This document shows, piece after piece, positions 23,501 to 25,026 of a stretch of 25,026 nt of DNA. The position numbers and the translations under genes were made by a program. The stretch is taken from positions 1 to 25,026 of the IMG/VR virus record IMGVR_UViG_3300025889_000887; one strand, given 5' to 3'. The first letter of the stretch is position 1. Each line of letters opens with the position of its first letter. Source of the DNA: a virus. The notes under the pieces were generated by a model, which was not told the origin of the DNA, did no database searches, and saw nothing but the letters and a program-made list of their open reading frames with translations.

Positions 23501-24098
23501 CATAGAACTGGTCAACGGGGACGAACTCGGAGACAGGGCGTTCCGAGGCGGGGTCATAGTAGATTTTCTTGAATGCCGAGCCTACAAGTGGGAGATGGAA
23601 GAGCATACGCTCGAATTCGTCAAAGTATTCTGGCATTACTTCGGTGAGCTGGAAGTTCATGAATGACTGGACACGTTCGGACTGGTCTTCTTTTTCAGCA
23701 TTGGATTTGCCGATGATCTGGGCTTTAACAGGACCCTGTGGTGGGAAGAGTTCCTCGGAAGCCTTTGATTGGAACTTTACGGCGCTCTCGATCAGTAGGG
23801 GATGTACGGCTGTGCAGGCACCCTCGAAAGGCTCAGAGGTTGTGTTTAACTTGAGACCAAGGAGTTCGAAGCCTTTCTCGAACATGCTTTCCCATTCAGC
23901 CCGGGATTCTTTGTCTGACGTGTAAGAGTCCATGACAATGCTTCCGATTCTTTCGATCTCGGATTCATCAAGGTATTCTTCAGCGAGATTGTCCGAGAAA
24001 AAAATCTCGGGGGCTGGCTCAAAAGGAATAGCGTCTAGATCCATTTCGTCTGGGAGAATAAAATCTAGGATGTTAATGTTGTCGTTAGGGAGTGCCAT
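20583..24098 (-). CDS. Portal protein with C-terminal GH24 lysozyme-like domain
   Basis: A 1171-residue protein, far longer than the usual portal (P22 gp1 is 725). Residues ~30-660 are portal-like: AVKFQSKASEELFPPQGPV, then DEFERMLFHLPLVGSAFKK, VPVDQFYVSYNATDLRRADR and a helical stem region with DSTDAVVSDASNYGPVGTT. Residues ~665-765 are a Gln/Glu-rich helical barrel segment. FADGGAA (~773), then a linker with two 20-residue repeats (~860-905) lead to a region (~930-1115) like glycoside hydrolase 24. It has Glu942 in FMEGLGG, Thr962 in FTLAYGVV, a VIDTIYNF helix and the RAGGKFLPGMLKRR signature (1094-1107). About 55 residues follow. Catalytic competence is not certain, because the Glu-to-Thr spacing is 5 longer than in T4 lysozyme. 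Confidence 0.85.
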   Translation of the reverse strand: MALPNDNINILDFILPDEMDLDAIPFEPAPEIFFSDNLAEEYLDESEIERIGSIVMDSYTSDKESRAEWESMFEKGFELLGLKLNTTSEPFEGACTAVHPLLIESAVKFQSKASEELFPPQGPVKAQIIGKSNAEKEDQSERVQSFMNFQLTEVMPEYFDEFERMLFHLPLVGSAFKKIYYDPASERPVSEFVPVDQFYVSYNATDLRRADRYTHVIYMTPHELQKQIMSGMYRDIDLSEPGNFQPSTMSQTINSIMGIEFNAEHDKQYTLLEQHLYLELDDDEFPSPYIVTVENDSGQVLGIRRNWNENDPTREKKMYFTHYKYVPGFGFYGLGLIHFLGNMTMSATLAMRSLLDAGQFANLPGGFKARGIRIVGGDDPIAPGEFKEVEATGMDLNKAIVPLPYKEPSQTLFQLLGFITQAGQKFADSTDAVVSDASNYGPVGTTLALIEASAKLFSAIHKRLHKSQKDELRILARLNYEFLPDEQMMIPIPGRELPVTRSDFDGRVDIIPVSDPNIPSQAHRLAQAQLLLQISAQSTPGTYDMREVHRSLLTAAGVREPSRFLSAEKEPQEQDPVSDILAASKGLPISAFPGQDHQAYIRVFTSFLQDPTLGQNKILQSIGPILQAAIRDHMMMQYQETMSGLMNEAGVAQNPDVMPEIMAEAAQQILNANQQLGQYQSLEQQQLALESRSLELKEKSLDQDNAREMADLSLKKQELDIRRRGQDIDAAKDIGVNTIRNKEAENKKDIMLQKFLLEGLGKMRDINLSQETKGFADGGAAEIKGYKPGGTVTFDDVIALINSYDPEQLGTGSDIYPDEARAMAEAAAYRNNMSMYEDIQNTKKSQFSETPDINVSGLKVPEVEPLSPTDASMFKAMQSLPEVKPLSPTDASMFEAMQSLPEVKPTAPQSTTSEEVEEPTTSQILGGRPQHLYTHPITTFMEGLGGREGDYDHWDKIANEFTLAYGVVPEIDSVTIVLDAKGNIDEEKTDISGARKGDIDDPDALYLADYNNDKKAFAEAVALQFYNEVKDQEYNGKPLKAYNEEAQAAVIDTIYNFREASGWDDVSLFLDESDNIGTEDYNRDNLLQFTRNFRAGGKFLPGMLKRRLLAYNMVAPLEDRAVKIEISERLGEDGERTGTFYDIYNANGDIMQRWEKDYEVPPKDLGTLLVE
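21384..21520. repeat. 60-bp tandem repeat in portal linker
   Basis: Two near-identical 60-bp units (21384-21443 and 21444-21503) and the first ~17 bases of a third encode a 20-residue repeat (PEVKPLSPTDASMFEAMQSL). It is a Pro/Ser-rich linker between the portal barrel and the lysozyme-like region. Confidence 0.95.
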
Positions 24099-24114
24099 GG
24101 GTGTCCTTGGGTTT

Positions 24115-25026
24115 CTAAGCAGCTACTGAATTCCAGTAGGTCTTACCCCGAGGTTGTCCCGGGGGTTCGTCCTCCTGATTATAGGACGAATCGAAGGGAT
24201 GCTCAAGTCTCCATGATTCTCGCATGTAGTGGATTGCCATGGTCATGGCATCGACCTGATCATCGTGGGCGGCATTGGGGAATGATGCTGCTTCGAGTAT
24301 CAGAGAATCGCCCCATGGTTTTTCTTTTGGAATCCAGATTCTTCCGCTTTCGACCAAGGGTGAAATTGCGTTGACCCTTGAGACCTTGTCTTTGTCAGGA
24401 GTGTACTCACGGATTGGAAGACCAGCACGTCGCAAGTCTTGGATCAGGGATTGACCGCTGGCTTTCTTTTCAATGATCATCACGTCTGGGGAGTGCTCAG
24501 AGTAAAGATCTTGGGCGATCATTCGGAGTTCGGGGTATTCGAATTTACCTACGACATTCGACAGAAGGATCAGGTTCCCTACATGGTGTTCCTGACCCGA
24601 AGAATCAACCTCGATAGACTCGAAGATTCCCCATGTCTGAATTACCGAGTTGTCCGCCGTGCTCCGGGTGGAGAATGCGGTATCCAAGGTCTGGATGATG
24701 AAGTCACACTCGGGGGGCTCAGGGTGTTCCCATTCTTGGAACCAACTTTTTTTCAGGAGACCACCCTCGGCAGGGACAGGGTTCTGCATGTACAGGGCTT
24801 CCCAATAACGTGTCCCGTTATACTTCTTGATCTCGGCTTCATCGAGCTTCAGAGATTCTGTGGTTTTCCATTCGGGGAAGTATGAGGAGCCGACAGGGAG
24901 ACTGAGGATTTTTGAGGATTCTTCATCGATCCATGCAGGGATCTTAAGGACGTTCCACTCGTCCTCCTCCGAGTTTCGGAGGAGCCAGCCGCAGATGTCG
25001 TCCTCGTGATACCGGGTGTTGATGAT
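24115..25026 (-). CDS. terL: Terminase large subunit, C-terminal part (partial)
   Basis: The frame runs to the window edge without a start, so the N-terminal ATPase is outside. The visible 303 residues begin INTRYHEDDICGWLL, the segment that follows the ATPase in phage terminases. The RNase H-like nuclease is complete enough to see its acidic residues: D115 (IQTLDTAFS), E186 (VMIIEKKASGQSL) and the AAHDDQVDAM cluster (D255, D256, D259). The enzyme cuts concatemeric DNA and packages it through the portal. It is followed after 16 bases by the portal gene. The expected small terminase and ATPase motifs lie beyond base 25026. Confidence 0.95.
   Translation of the reverse strand: MINTRYHEDDICGWLLRNSEEDEWNVLKIPAWIDEESSKILSLPVGSSYFPEWKTTESLKLDEAEIKKYNGTRYWEALYMQNPVPAEGGLLKKSWFQEWEHPEPPECDFIIQTLDTAFSTRSTADNSVIQTWGIFESIEVDSSGQEHHVGNLILLSNVVGKFEYPELRMIAQDLYSEHSPDVMIIEKKASGQSLIQDLRRAGLPIREYTPDKDKVSRVNAISPLVESGRIWIPKEKPWGDSLILEAASFPNAAHDDQVDAMTMAIHYMRESWRLEHPFDSSYNQEDEPPGQPRGKTYWNSVAA

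Noticed and set aside
1-25026. Integrase, attachment sites, tRNA genes, insertion sequences
   Set aside because: I saw no tRNA cloverleaf, transposase, recombinase or flanking direct repeats. Absence in the window does not show absence in the genome.

Overview
The window is a stretch of a tailed double-stranded DNA phage (or prophage) genome. It holds the packaging, head-morphogenesis, tail and lysis-associated modules. Every supported gene lies on the minus strand, so transcription runs from base 25026 towards base 1. Genes are packed with gaps of a few bases or TAATG/ATGA stop-start overlaps, and both edges cut through a gene. A P22-like portal, a P22 gp4-like adaptor and an SU10-type adaptor are present. 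No tape measure, tail tube, sheath or baseplate gene is seen, which points to a short-tailed (podovirus-like) particle. The mix of small basic DUF-type proteins, GGxV-motif virion proteins and collar-type fibres resembles uncultured marine phages of Proteobacteria. That host assignment is inference from family resemblance only.

Layout in transcription order. 25026-20431: large terminase (partial), a 1171-residue portal whose C-terminus looks like a GH24 lysozyme domain, and small genes. 20425-16542: more small genes, a GroES-like co-chaperonin, a probable scaffold, a conserved unknown, a probable decoration protein and a Mu gpT-like major capsid protein. A strong intrinsic terminator follows the capsid gene, with a promoter-like sequence overlapping it. 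16408-14660: two tandem paralogous 94-residue proteins, then four small basic or Cys-rich proteins. 14652-9164: head-tail adaptors and fibres, including a highly repetitive 537-residue protein and a collar-domain fibre. 9160-5945: an accessory cassette of four genes with short overlaps or close spacing. 5942-1: a holin-like protein, a nozzle-like structural protein and two large GGxV-motif proteins.

The most unusual part is the cassette at 5945-9160. A protein with 18 consecutive prolines immediately before a Hint (intein/Hedgehog-like) domain is followed by a sulfotransferase-like gene, a SAM-dependent methyltransferase and a DUF6065-like protein fused to a 2-oxoglutarate/Fe(II) prolyl-hydroxylase-like domain. 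The gene order suggests, but does not prove, a virion-protein or peptide modification system acting on the polyproline tract or on the adjacent fibre. The second striking point is the lysozyme-like domain carried on the portal protein itself.
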